Assembly: GCF_002157225.2 (NCBI RefSeq)
Contig: NZ_CP020038.1
Coordinates: 4,494,501 to 4,558,500 of the forward strand
Length of the DNA stretch: 64,000 nt
Source of the DNA: Agarilytica rhodophyticola
Lineage (GTDB): Bacteria; Pseudomonadota; Gammaproteobacteria; Pseudomonadales; Cellvibrionaceae
Direction of reading: 5' to 3'
Shown here: positions 8,775-17,644 of the stretch, piece by piece
Layout: every line of letters begins with the position of its first letter
How positions within the stretch are numbered: the stretch's first letter is position 1
Notes under the pieces: model-generated
What the model was told of the DNA's origin: nothing
The model's database searches: none
What the model saw: the letters and a program-made list of their open reading frames with translations, nothing else
Position numbers and translations under genes: made by a program

Positions 8775-10076
8775 TTACCCCGATATTGCGACTTTTTCAG
8801 CGTTATAAAAGCGACTCAATAGACGGTGTAGATAATTAATATCATCTTTTCCAGCTAATTCCCTAATTGAGTGCATGGCAAAGGTGGCAACACCGAGGTC
8901 TAGAGTTTTTATACCTATTTGTGAAGATGTTAAAGGCCCAATAGTACTACCACATCGCATATCAGCCCGCGTAACATAAGTTTGCACTGGCACTTTCGGT
9001 TCCATGCTAGCTAGTTGCTTGACAAAAGCAGCACTGTGAGACGAAGTCGCATAGCTTTGATTAGCGTCGAACTTAAGTACGGGCCCAGCATTCAGCTGTG
9101 GGCCATGATTTTCATCGTGTCTATTCACATAATTGGGGTGAATTCCATGGGCATTATCTACCGACAGCATCAACGAGCGTCTTATTGCCACTTGGCGCTC
9201 TTGCTCTTGGGGATAAAGCCGGGCGAGTAGATCTTTTACAACAGTCCCTAGTGCTCCGATGTCCGATTGGCTACCTACTTCTTCATGGTCATTACATACC
9301 ATAATAGATGTATATTGATTGTCCGCATTGGCAAGGGCATGCATACCAACAAAGCTGCTTAACAAATTATCAAGCCTGGCACTGGCAAGAAACTCTTGGT
9401 GAAGACCAATGGTATTAGCTCCTTGTGTATCATAAAAACTCAAGTCAAAATCTAATACTTCTTTAGCATCGCTGATACCATCCTCATGCAGCTTTTCAAG
9501 TAGCATTGTGCGCAAAGAAAAATCGTTACTCCCTTGGAACAAAATAGGATTCATATCTGTTTGAGGATTAATGCTGCGCTTTTTATTCGCTTCACGATCT
9601 AGATGTATCGCTAAGCTTGGTATGACGGCAATGGGATCACGATAATTAATACAAGTACAGGTCAATTCGCCACTATCTCGTAAGAAACACACTTTACCAG
9701 CTAAAGACAAATCACGATCAAACCAAGGGTTAAGTAAGGCGCCACCGTATACCTCAATGCCCAACTGCTGATAGCCTTTGATATTTTTTTCAGGCTGAGG
9801 CTTTAGCTTGATACAGGGACTATCGGTATGGGCACCAACTAAGCGAATACCTTTACTTACTGAATTATCTAAGCCCCAAACAAAGCCCACAATGGTAGAA
9901 TCTGAACGCACAAAATAGTAACGCTGGCCTAGCGTCAAATCCCAGAATTCATCTTCTTTTAACTCAGAAAAACCCTTATCTACAAGCATTTGCGCTATTT
10001 GAGCGGTCGCATGATAAGGTGTTGGAGACGCATTTAAAAAGTCTATTAAGGCATCACGAATATATTGTTCACTCAT
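8775..10076 (-). CDS. apeB: M18-family aspartyl aminopeptidase
   Basis: Zinc metallo-aminopeptidase, 433 residues, cytoplasmic, removing N-terminal acidic residues from peptides. Metal and catalytic segments in order are GAHTDSPCIKLKP (H83), SARLDN (D236), NDHEEVGSQS (E265/E266), SVDNAHGIHPNY and the C-terminal FAMHSIRELA with the last metal histidine. The length and motif spacing match the bacterial M18 type. The end of the gene lies 99 bp from the cNMP-binding gene; uppP lies 14 bp upstream on the same strand, so uppP and apeB may be co-transcribed. Confidence 0.93.
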   Translation of the reverse strand: MSEQYIRDALIDFLNASPTPYHATAQIAQMLVDKGFSELKEDEFWDLTLGQRYYFVRSDSTIVGFVWGLDNSVSKGIRLVGAHTDSPCIKLKPQPEKNIKGYQQLGIEVYGGALLNPWFDRDLSLAGKVCFLRDSGELTCTCINYRDPIAVIPSLAIHLDREANKKRSINPQTDMNPILFQGSNDFSLRTMLLEKLHEDGISDAKEVLDFDLSFYDTQGANTIGLHQEFLASARLDNLLSSFVGMHALANADNQYTSIMVCNDHEEVGSQSDIGALGTVVKDLLARLYPQEQERQVAIRRSLMLSVDNAHGIHPNYVNRHDENHGPQLNAGPVLKFDANQSYATSSHSAAFVKQLASMEPKVPVQTYVTRADMRCGSTIGPLTSSQIGIKTLDLGVATFAMHSIRELAGKDDINYLHRLLSRFYNAEKVAISG

Positions 10077-10090
10077 TCAATCAATCGCTC

Positions 10091-10888
10091 TTAAATGATT
10101 AACACTATAAGAATAGCTCCGAGTATTATCCGATATATAACAAATGGCATCATGCCCAAACGGTTAATAAAGCTCAAAAAATAGTAAATACAAAGATAAG
10201 CACTGACGGCTGACACAGCAATACCAATAAAGATGCTTTGCCAGTCAACGGCGCTTTGCTCTACTAAACCAATACCTTTATAAGCGCCACTGATCAAAAT
10301 AATAGGAATAGAAAGTAGAAATGAAAAACGCGCAGCATCTGTTCTTGAAAACCCAAGAAATAAAGCTGCTGTGATAGTAATACCTGAGCGCGAAGTACCG
10401 GGAATTAGTGCTAAAGCTTGGGCAAAACCAACCACCAAAGCAGCCGTGAGCGTCATCGATACCAGTGTTTTATTCGCCCTATCCGATCGCTTGTCAGCCA
10501 AAGCCAAGAGAATACCAAAGACTATGGTAGTTGCAGCGATGACGCTAATGGAACGCAAATGCGCCTCAATAATATCGTTCATCAGCAAGCCAAAAAGACA
10601 GGCGGGCACGGTGGCCAAGGCAATCATCCACGCCAAACGCCCATCGTCATTCAAACCTTTGCCCACGAGTGACAACGACCAGCCGGATAATAAATCGAGT
10701 ACATCTTTCCGAAAATAGACGATAACCGCCATTAACGTTCCCACATGTACAGCCACATCAAATGCTAATCCCTGATCAGGCCAGCCGAGAACTTCCTTGG
10801 GCAAGATTAAGTGGGCTGAACTAGAGATAGGCAAGAATTCTGTAATACCTTGAATCAAGGCAAGGATAATAACGTGAATAAGATCCAT
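10091..10888 (-). CDS. uppP: undecaprenyl-diphosphatase
   Basis: Integral membrane phosphatase (BacA family) that dephosphorylates undecaprenyl diphosphate to recycle the peptidoglycan lipid carrier; overproduction gives bacitracin resistance. It is 265 residues with many hydrophobic helices. The active-site segments are visible: the [14 protein letters not shown] block (16-29) and PGTSRSG (163-169). The minus-strand gene follows tsaB by 18 bp and is likely in one transcript with it. Confidence 0.95.
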   Translation of the reverse strand: MDLIHVIILALIQGITEFLPISSSAHLILPKEVLGWPDQGLAFDVAVHVGTLMAVIVYFRKDVLDLLSGWSLSLVGKGLNDDGRLAWMIALATVPACLFGLLMNDIIEAHLRSISVIAATTIVFGILLALADKRSDRANKTLVSMTLTAALVVGFAQALALIPGTSRSGITITAALFLGFSRTDAARFSFLLSIPIILISGAYKGIGLVEQSAVDWQSIFIGIAVSAVSAYLCIYYFLSFINRLGMMPFVIYRIILGAILIVLII

Positions 10889-10906
10889 GGTTTAATCAAA
10901 TCCTGA

Positions 10907-11644
10907 TTAAATGGGTTGCTCTTTTCGAATGCGTGTTCGTTTCACCCAGGTGACTTCGTTACGTAAATATAAAGGCTCAATACTGGCAGCACTGAACTCT
11001 GATAAAGGCTTTTGATGATGCTGATACTGCTCAACCAAATCGAGCATAGCTGCCGCATTTGGTAACAATTTTGAATCACAAACCTCTACATTAACTGCGT
11101 TAGGCACCAGCCAACCATGGCCGGCACCAATACAAGAAGTATCGAGCTGCTGTATATATGTATTCAGCTCATCAATACTGCTGACTCTAGGACGCAACAC
11201 TTCACTAATAGTATCGATACCATAAACATATGCCGCCCAATAAACCTCATCCATTCGGGCATCAAGGCAGGGCAAGATAATCGTCCCATGATCTGGTTTG
11301 CCACTAGTAGATTGAGTACTGGCGATAGCACGCCAAGCCAATGTTTCAAGAGAGGAAAAGCCGATAACGGGTAGCTTTGCACCATAGGCCAAGCCTTGCA
11401 CAACACCGATACCGATACGTATTCCGGTAAACGACCCCGGCCCAAGAGAAACCACTATGGCCTGGAGCTCAGGCAATGAAATACCAGCCTCAGACAGGAT
11501 ATTATCTACCATCGGCAATAGCACATTAGCATGGGATTTTGGCGTCTCGCAGACATCAGCCAGGCGCTGCCCGTCAACACAAAGCGCCACAGAACAATGC
11601 TCTGTTGACGCGTCAATTGCCAATATTCGGTTGAGGCTATCCAT
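10907..11644 (-). CDS. tsaB: tRNA threonylcarbamoyladenosine biosynthesis protein TsaB
   Basis: ASKHA-fold partner of TsaD and TsaE in forming t6A37 on ANN-decoding tRNAs. It is 245 residues. The first ATPase-like strand ILAIDASTEHCSVAL (8-22) and the segment LGPGSFTGIRIGIGV are diagnostic. TsaB lacks the metal histidines of TsaD, as seen here. It lies just downstream of adk, an order also found in Pseudomonas. Confidence 0.93.
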   Translation of the reverse strand: MDSLNRILAIDASTEHCSVALCVDGQRLADVCETPKSHANVLLPMVDNILSEAGISLPELQAIVVSLGPGSFTGIRIGIGVVQGLAYGAKLPVIGFSSLETLAWRAIASTQSTSGKPDHGTIILPCLDARMDEVYWAAYVYGIDTISEVLRPRVSSIDELNTYIQQLDTSCIGAGHGWLVPNAVNVEVCDSKLLPNAAAMLDLVEQYQHHQKPLSEFSAASIEPLYLRNEVTWVKRTRIRKEQPI

Positions 11645-11692
11645 GATATTTAACTAGCAATACTTAAGGAGTATATGCCCGTCATGTGAGCA

Positions 11693-12614
<922 letters not shown>

Positions 12615-13424
12615 TTACTCACTGTCTTTCGCTAGCTGCCAAAAGCCTTCGAGCTCCTCGGCGCTGTATTGGCTTTTACCTTGCGCCCCCATCTGCTTAT
12701 GTACTTGATTGAAGCGTCGCTCAAATTTACTGTTAGCCACCCTCATGAGGGCTTCAGGGTCTTGCCCTAAATGGCGAGCAAGATTGACACAGCTGAACAT
12801 TACATCGCCTAACTCATTAGCTATTTCAGCACTGTCTTGTTTAGCCATGGCCTCTTGCAACTCATCCACTTCTTCTTTGATTTTATCCAACACCTGCTCG
12901 CTACAGGCCCAATCAAAGCCTACTTTTGCTGCACGTTTTTGTAACTTTACGCCTCGTGTTAGCGCTGGTAAGGATCTTGGAACATCGTCGAAAATACCAC
13001 CACTGCCCTTATTTTTTCGTTCTTGTTGCTTGATCGCTTCCCATGAGGCGTTAATGCTCGTATCGTCCGCCACCTGCCCTGCTTCACGTTTGCTTTCCAG
13101 TGTGCCCTGTGGAAAAACATGAGGGTGGCGACGAATCAATTTTGCTGTCAGTTCGTCGACAACATCGGCAAAAGAAAAACGGTTTTCTTCATTGGCAAGC
13201 TGCCCGTAAAAGATGACTTGAAAGAGTAAATCCCCTAGTTCTTCTTTTAAATGCTGATAATCTTCTCGCTCAATGGCATCGACAACTTCATAAGCTTCCT
13301 CCACTGTAGAAGGCGTGATAGACAAATAATCTTGCTTAATATCCCATGGGCAACCGGTATCAGGGTCACGCAGACGTTGCATAAGGTATAGAAGATCCTC
13401 AAGACTATAAGAGCGTGTTGACAT
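12615..13424 (-). CDS. mazG: nucleoside triphosphate pyrophosphohydrolase MazG
   Basis: House-cleaning NTPase hydrolysing canonical and aberrant NTPs to NMP + PPi, and linked to lowering (p)ppGpp after stress. It is 269 residues with two MazG domains. The N-terminal one has GCPWDIKQD, EEAYEVVDAI and the EExxD-type metal motif LKEELGDLLFQV. The C-terminal one has KEEVDELQEAM and ANELGDVMFSCVNLAR. It lies 104 bp downstream of relA on the same strand, the relA-mazG association seen across gammaproteobacteria. Confidence 0.95.
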   Translation of the reverse strand: MSTRSYSLEDLLYLMQRLRDPDTGCPWDIKQDYLSITPSTVEEAYEVVDAIEREDYQHLKEELGDLLFQVIFYGQLANEENRFSFADVVDELTAKLIRRHPHVFPQGTLESKREAGQVADDTSINASWEAIKQQERKNKGSGGIFDDVPRSLPALTRGVKLQKRAAKVGFDWACSEQVLDKIKEEVDELQEAMAKQDSAEIANELGDVMFSCVNLARHLGQDPEALMRVANSKFERRFNQVHKQMGAQGKSQYSAEELEGFWQLAKDSE

Positions 13425-13528
13425 AATGCTGATTACCTAGCAATGAAAGTATTTGAAATGAAGGCACTTGAAGTAGAAGTGCCTAAAGATAGCAGTGGCT
13501 GGAAACAAAATATAAGGGGCAGCACAAC

Positions 13529-15778
13529 TTATCCATCGCGCCTAACTGATGAAATATTAGGCAACTGATTAAGCTTGGCAAATACTCGGCTCAAGGTTCC
13601 CAAATCCGCAATTTCGATGGTGAGCTTCATGTCCACAGTATTACGCTCCTTATTGGACTGGGAAAGCATGGAGGTTACGTTAACTTTCTCGCGGTCGAGC
13701 AAAGTAGAAACATCGCGCAGCAAACCGTGACGGTCGAAGGCCTCAATCTGAATCACCACAGCATATAAGCTATTAGGTTTTTCCGCCCAATCTACTGCGA
13801 TAATGCGCTCTGGTTCTTCGTTCTGCCGCTGCAGTATGCTAGGGCAATCCTTACGATGAATAGAGACGCCTCGACCAACAGTGATATAACCTGAAATACT
13901 ATCGCCAGGTATCGGCTTACAGCACTGGGCTAGATGAGATAATAGATTACCAACACCGTTGATATAGACTTCTGCATCATTATCTTCAACCGAAGCACGC
14001 CCCACTAGTGAACTCACTGTGCGCGAAGTATCATTATCGCTAATCAAGCGCTGGGCGGCCCCAATAGCCTTTTCTACACTCATATCCGCAGTCCCTACTG
14101 CGGCATAGAGATCTTCTAAGCTTTTCAAGTTGAGTTTTTTAGCGAGTGCTTCATAGTCGAGAGATTTTACCGCTAAACGCTTAAATTCATGATCAAGCAT
14201 GGCCCGTCCGTCGGCAACATTTTGATCCCAATCCTGCTCTTTAAACCATTGGTGCAGACGGCTTCGACCTTTGGAAGTGGTGACATAACCTAAAGCAGGG
14301 TTGAGCCAATCACGACTGGGAGAAGCGCGTTTACCGGTTAATACTTCAACCTGATCCGCAGTCTTCAAAGCATGATTAAGCGGCACAATACGGCCATTAA
14401 CTTTAGCGCCACGGCAGTGAATACCGACATCTGAGTGTATGCGAAAGGCAAAATCTACCGGTGTGGCATTTTCAGGAAGATCCACCACATGCCCATCTGG
14501 CGTAAACACGTAGATACGATCCTGAGCAATGCCTTTTGGCATCTCATCTTCCCACGGACTGCCACCAACTTCATCATGCCATTCAAGCACCTGTCGCAGC
14601 CACTCGATCTTCTTCTCATAGCTGTCGCGACTATCACTGCCATTATCACTGTCTGTATCTTTGTAGCGCCAGTGGGCACAAACACCGAACTCGGCTTCCT
14701 CATGCATTTGGTGTGTACGTATTTGAATTTCCAATACACGGTTATAAGGACCAACCACGGCGGTGTGTAAGGAACGATAGCCATTCTCTTTAGGGTTGGC
14801 GATATAATCGTCAAACTCATGAGGGATATTGCGCCACAACGCATGTATAAGGCCCAAAACGGCATAGCAATCACGCTCAGAGCCCACTAATACTCGCACG
14901 GCACGGATATCATATACTTCGGAGAAGCCAATATTTTTACGGTGCATTTTGCGCCAAATACTATAGATATGCTTTGCGCGACCATAAACTTCTGCTTCGA
15001 TACTATCCTGCCGTAGTTTGCCCTGAATAATATCAATTACATCTTCAATGTAAGTCTGCCGATTAAGGCGTTTCTCATCCAGAAGCTTGGCAATATACTT
15101 GTAGTCATAGGGCTTGAGATAGCGAAACGCAAGGTCTTCTAATTCCCACTTGATATGGCCTATACCGAGCCGGTGAGCCAGCGGTGCATATATGTCCGAC
15201 ACTTCTTTTGCGACTTTTTTACGCTTATCTACCGCAGCCTTTTTCACCGCGCGGATAGCACAGGTTCGCTCGGCAAGTTTAATCAGCGCAATACGCACAT
15301 CATCGACCATAGCGACAAGCATCTTACGTACATTCTCGGCTTGCTCTTGCGTTTGCAGTCCAAATACCGCCTCATCGGTGTGATTAGAGATAGCGCTAAT
15401 AGAGGCCATCTTCTGCACACCATCGATGAGGCTAACTACTGTGTCCCCTATCTGTTCGGCAAAATCACTTACTTCAACTTTATTCTCACGCACACTGCGA
15501 TATAAAATTGCCGCTGCAAGGGTGTATTTATCCATTTGCAGGTCGGCCAAAATTTCCGCCATTTCCAAGCCAGCTGAGTAAGTCGTATAACCTTCTCCCC
15601 AACCAGTAAGATTATTGCCCTCTTCACGCTCAACTTGGTTAGCGATATTGCACGCTTTCTCTAGGATCGGCTTAGCGGAATCATCTAAATGAGAGGTCGA
15701 ACAAATCTTGTCCAACCAGCTAGAAATATCTAATGCACCATGCACATCAAGTGGACGGTCTTCGCGAACTTTAACCAT
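13529..15778 (-). CDS. relA: GTP pyrophosphokinase (p)ppGpp synthetase I
   Basis: Ribosome-associated alarmone synthetase, 749 residues. The N-terminal hydrolase-like domain is degenerate: where SpoT has an HD pair followed by an ED, this has AILYRSVRENKVEV, so it is a monofunctional synthetase. The synthetase domain (about 240-390) contains SEVYDIRAVRVLV and NPKENGYRSLHTAV. TGS (about 435-500: ENATPVDFAFRIHSDVG), a Zn-finger-like CC region (LAQCCKPIPGDSI) and a C-terminal ACT domain follow. The order cysM-relA-mazG matches Pseudomonas, except that rlmD is missing between cysM and relA. Confidence 0.97.
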   Translation of the reverse strand: MVKVREDRPLDVHGALDISSWLDKICSTSHLDDSAKPILEKACNIANQVEREEGNNLTGWGEGYTTYSAGLEMAEILADLQMDKYTLAAAILYRSVRENKVEVSDFAEQIGDTVVSLIDGVQKMASISAISNHTDEAVFGLQTQEQAENVRKMLVAMVDDVRIALIKLAERTCAIRAVKKAAVDKRKKVAKEVSDIYAPLAHRLGIGHIKWELEDLAFRYLKPYDYKYIAKLLDEKRLNRQTYIEDVIDIIQGKLRQDSIEAEVYGRAKHIYSIWRKMHRKNIGFSEVYDIRAVRVLVGSERDCYAVLGLIHALWRNIPHEFDDYIANPKENGYRSLHTAVVGPYNRVLEIQIRTHQMHEEAEFGVCAHWRYKDTDSDNGSDSRDSYEKKIEWLRQVLEWHDEVGGSPWEDEMPKGIAQDRIYVFTPDGHVVDLPENATPVDFAFRIHSDVGIHCRGAKVNGRIVPLNHALKTADQVEVLTGKRASPSRDWLNPALGYVTTSKGRSRLHQWFKEQDWDQNVADGRAMLDHEFKRLAVKSLDYEALAKKLNLKSLEDLYAAVGTADMSVEKAIGAAQRLISDNDTSRTVSSLVGRASVEDNDAEVYINGVGNLLSHLAQCCKPIPGDSISGYITVGRGVSIHRKDCPSILQRQNEEPERIIAVDWAEKPNSLYAVVIQIEAFDRHGLLRDVSTLLDREKVNVTSMLSQSNKERNTVDMKLTIEIADLGTLSRVFAKLNQLPNISSVRRDG

Positions 15779-15815
15779 GCTATCGCCTAGGTTTTAATTA
15801 TCGTAGAACAAGTAC

Positions 15816-16706
15816 TTAAGGGTTAAAAACTCCAGAAGATAAATAGCGATCACCTCGGTCACAGACAATCGCCACGATAACCGCACCCTCAACTTCTTGA
15901 GCGATGTCCAACGCTGCAGCAATCGAGCCACCTGAAGAGACACCACAAAAAATTCCTTCCTTTTGTGCCATAGCACGCATTGTATTTTCAGCCTTGTCCT
16001 GACTCATGTTAACGACACGATCAATATTACTATCGTCAAAAATACCGGGCATATACTCTTTTGGCCAACGTCTAATACCTGGGATACGCGCACCGTCTTC
16101 AGGCTGCAAACCAACAACTTGGATGTCGGGGTTTTTCTCTTTAAGAAAGCGGGAAGTACCAACAATAGTGCCAGTTGTTCCCATAGAACTGACAAAATGT
16201 GTAATCTCTCCCTGGGTTTGCTGCCATAGCTCTGGCCCTGTGCCATGATAGTGTGCAAGTGGATTATCACCATTACCAAATTGATCCAGTACCCGGCCTT
16301 TACCTTGGCGCTCCATTTCCTTGGCGAGATCTCGCGCCCCTTCCATACCTTCTTCTTTACTAACCAAAATAAGTTCAGCACCGTAAGCAATCATGGCAGC
16401 TTTACGTTCTTCGGTAGAATTATCCGGCATAATTAAAGTCATTTTGTAACCTTTAATGGCAGCAGCCATCGCTAGCGCGATTCCCGTATTACCACTAGTG
16501 GCTTCGATCAAGCGATCACCAGACTTAAGGTCTCCACGGGCTTCTGCACGCAAAATCATTGACAGTGCGGGGCGATCTTTGACCGAGCCGGCGGGGTTAT
16601 TACCTTCTAATTTCGCCAAAATAGTATTGCGCTCAGTACCTGGCAGACGCTGCAATCTCACCAGGGGAGTATTGCCAATAAAAGATTCGATTGTCGGAAA
16701 ATTCAT
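15816..16706 (-). CDS. cysM: cysteine synthase B (O-acetylserine/thiosulfate sulfhydrylase)
   Basis: PLP fold-type II enzyme making cysteine (or S-sulfocysteine) from O-acetylserine. It is 296 residues. The PLP lysine is K43 in NNPAGSVKDRPA, followed by the asparagine loop EATSGNTGIALAMAAA and the phosphate loop SSMGTTGTIVG. CysM rather than CysK is supported by synteny with relA and by the short C-terminus. It is divergent from the BarA-like kinase gene, with a 0.93-kb gap between starts. Confidence 0.94.
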   Translation of the reverse strand: MNFPTIESFIGNTPLVRLQRLPGTERNTILAKLEGNNPAGSVKDRPALSMILRAEARGDLKSGDRLIEATSGNTGIALAMAAAIKGYKMTLIMPDNSTEERKAAMIAYGAELILVSKEEGMEGARDLAKEMERQGKGRVLDQFGNGDNPLAHYHGTGPELWQQTQGEITHFVSSMGTTGTIVGTSRFLKEKNPDIQVVGLQPEDGARIPGIRRWPKEYMPGIFDDSNIDRVVNMSQDKAENTMRAMAQKEGIFCGVSSGGSIAAALDIAQEVEGAVIVAIVCDRGDRYLSSGVFNP

Positions 16707-17294
16707 GTAAGACTTGTTTGCTCCATTATAATTGTTATAGCAGCAGTACCATTGAGGCAGTTATCATCCATAGCGCTTAATTTGCCAGCTACAGTGAACA
16801 ACTACGTATTTATTTTATTGTTGCCTAATTTCAGCTATAGGCATAGCTTAACAGTAAAGAGTTTCAATGCGGGTTTGTATGCAAATCAACCTCGCTCGAC
16901 TCAAAGACAGATACTAACTACTACCATAATCGTTATTCTAACAGCTAAATAAATTCCTTCGTTAATAGATTAGCGAATAAAACTACTTCTTTAAGTGCTA
17001 AAACAATGCTCTGGTCAACTATCAACCAAGCGACATTGAGCACACCACATCATCAACTAAGTAACGAGCTATACGATTTAGAGACAAACATTATCGTCAG
17101 GCGTTCCGTCCACATACAGGCCCTAGATCTCCAACTGTTTTCTGCTTGACTATGAATGCCAAATAACAGCTTGATATCGATAATGGTGATAAAGCGATAG
17201 ATAGTTATAAACAATGATAGTATGAGAATAACAACACCAGCAACGATTATAGTGTTTTCTATAAAAAAAGCGGTTTTAAGGTACTACTCATTAT

Positions 17295-17314
17295 TTGTCA
17301 TGCAACCATGACAA
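17295..17314. promoter_or_regulatory. 20-bp perfect palindrome upstream of the BarA-like gene
   Basis: TTGTCATG (17295-17302), loop CAAC, CATGACAA (17307-17314): eight perfect pairs. Its size suits a dimeric regulator site. It lies 330 bp upstream of the kinase start. Confidence 0.4.
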
Positions 17315-17361
17315 CAAAGATGTTACATAGAATCTACCTGCTATAACTAAGCTAAATAATA

Positions 17362-17389
17362 TATTAGATGACACTCATCTCATCTAATA
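17362..17389. promoter_or_regulatory. 10-bp inverted repeat with 8-base loop
   Basis: TATTAGATGA (17362-17371) pairs perfectly with TCATCTAATA (17380-17389). No T-run follows on either strand, so an operator or an RNA leader hairpin is as likely as a terminator. Confidence 0.4.
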
Positions 17390-17463
17390 AACATTTAAGC
17401 CTATTCAGGCCCTCGTTAGACTTCAATCAATCATTAACCTGTGATAGATTTATTCGCCAATAG

Positions 17464-17515
17464 TTTGTACTTATTGATAAGTTTTATCTAAAGTAAAGTG
17501 CTTTGTACTTATTGA
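17464..17515 (+). repeat. 14-bp direct repeat TTTGTACTTATTGA, two copies 38 bp apart
   Basis: Identical copies at 17464-17477 and 17502-17515, with 38 bases between repeat starts, ending 130 bp before the kinase start. The arrangement resembles tandem sites for a transcription factor in the kinase promoter. Confidence 0.45.
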
Positions 17516-17644
17516 CCTTGTGACAGTAGCACTCTTCCGCGATGAAAGGTTGGTGTATTAATTGTAACGGTATAGATTTTAACAAGTAAGTAGCTGCTGA
17601 GAATCAAACAGCTAGGAATAGTAAATAAATATAAAGGAATAAAT

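Larger units (their letters stand above)
16707..17644. other. 0.93-kb gene-free region between cysM and the BarA-like kinase
   Basis: No convincing protein or tRNA gene is seen. It contains several precise symmetries listed separately: TTGTCATG/CATGACAA (17295-17314), a 10-bp inverted repeat (17362-17389) and a 14-bp direct repeat (17464-17477 and 17502-17515). It is unusually long and AT-rich for this otherwise tight region, so an unannotated small RNA or complex promoter is possible. Confidence 0.5.

Noticed and set aside
14435-14874. Overlapping ORFs on both strands inside relA
   Set aside because: They are frame shadows of relA with no start signals.
16711-17644. RsmY/RsmZ-type small RNA upstream of the BarA-like kinase
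   Set aside because: I could not find the repeated GGA hairpin loops or a GacA box (TGTAAG-N6-CTTACA); the region is described only as structured.
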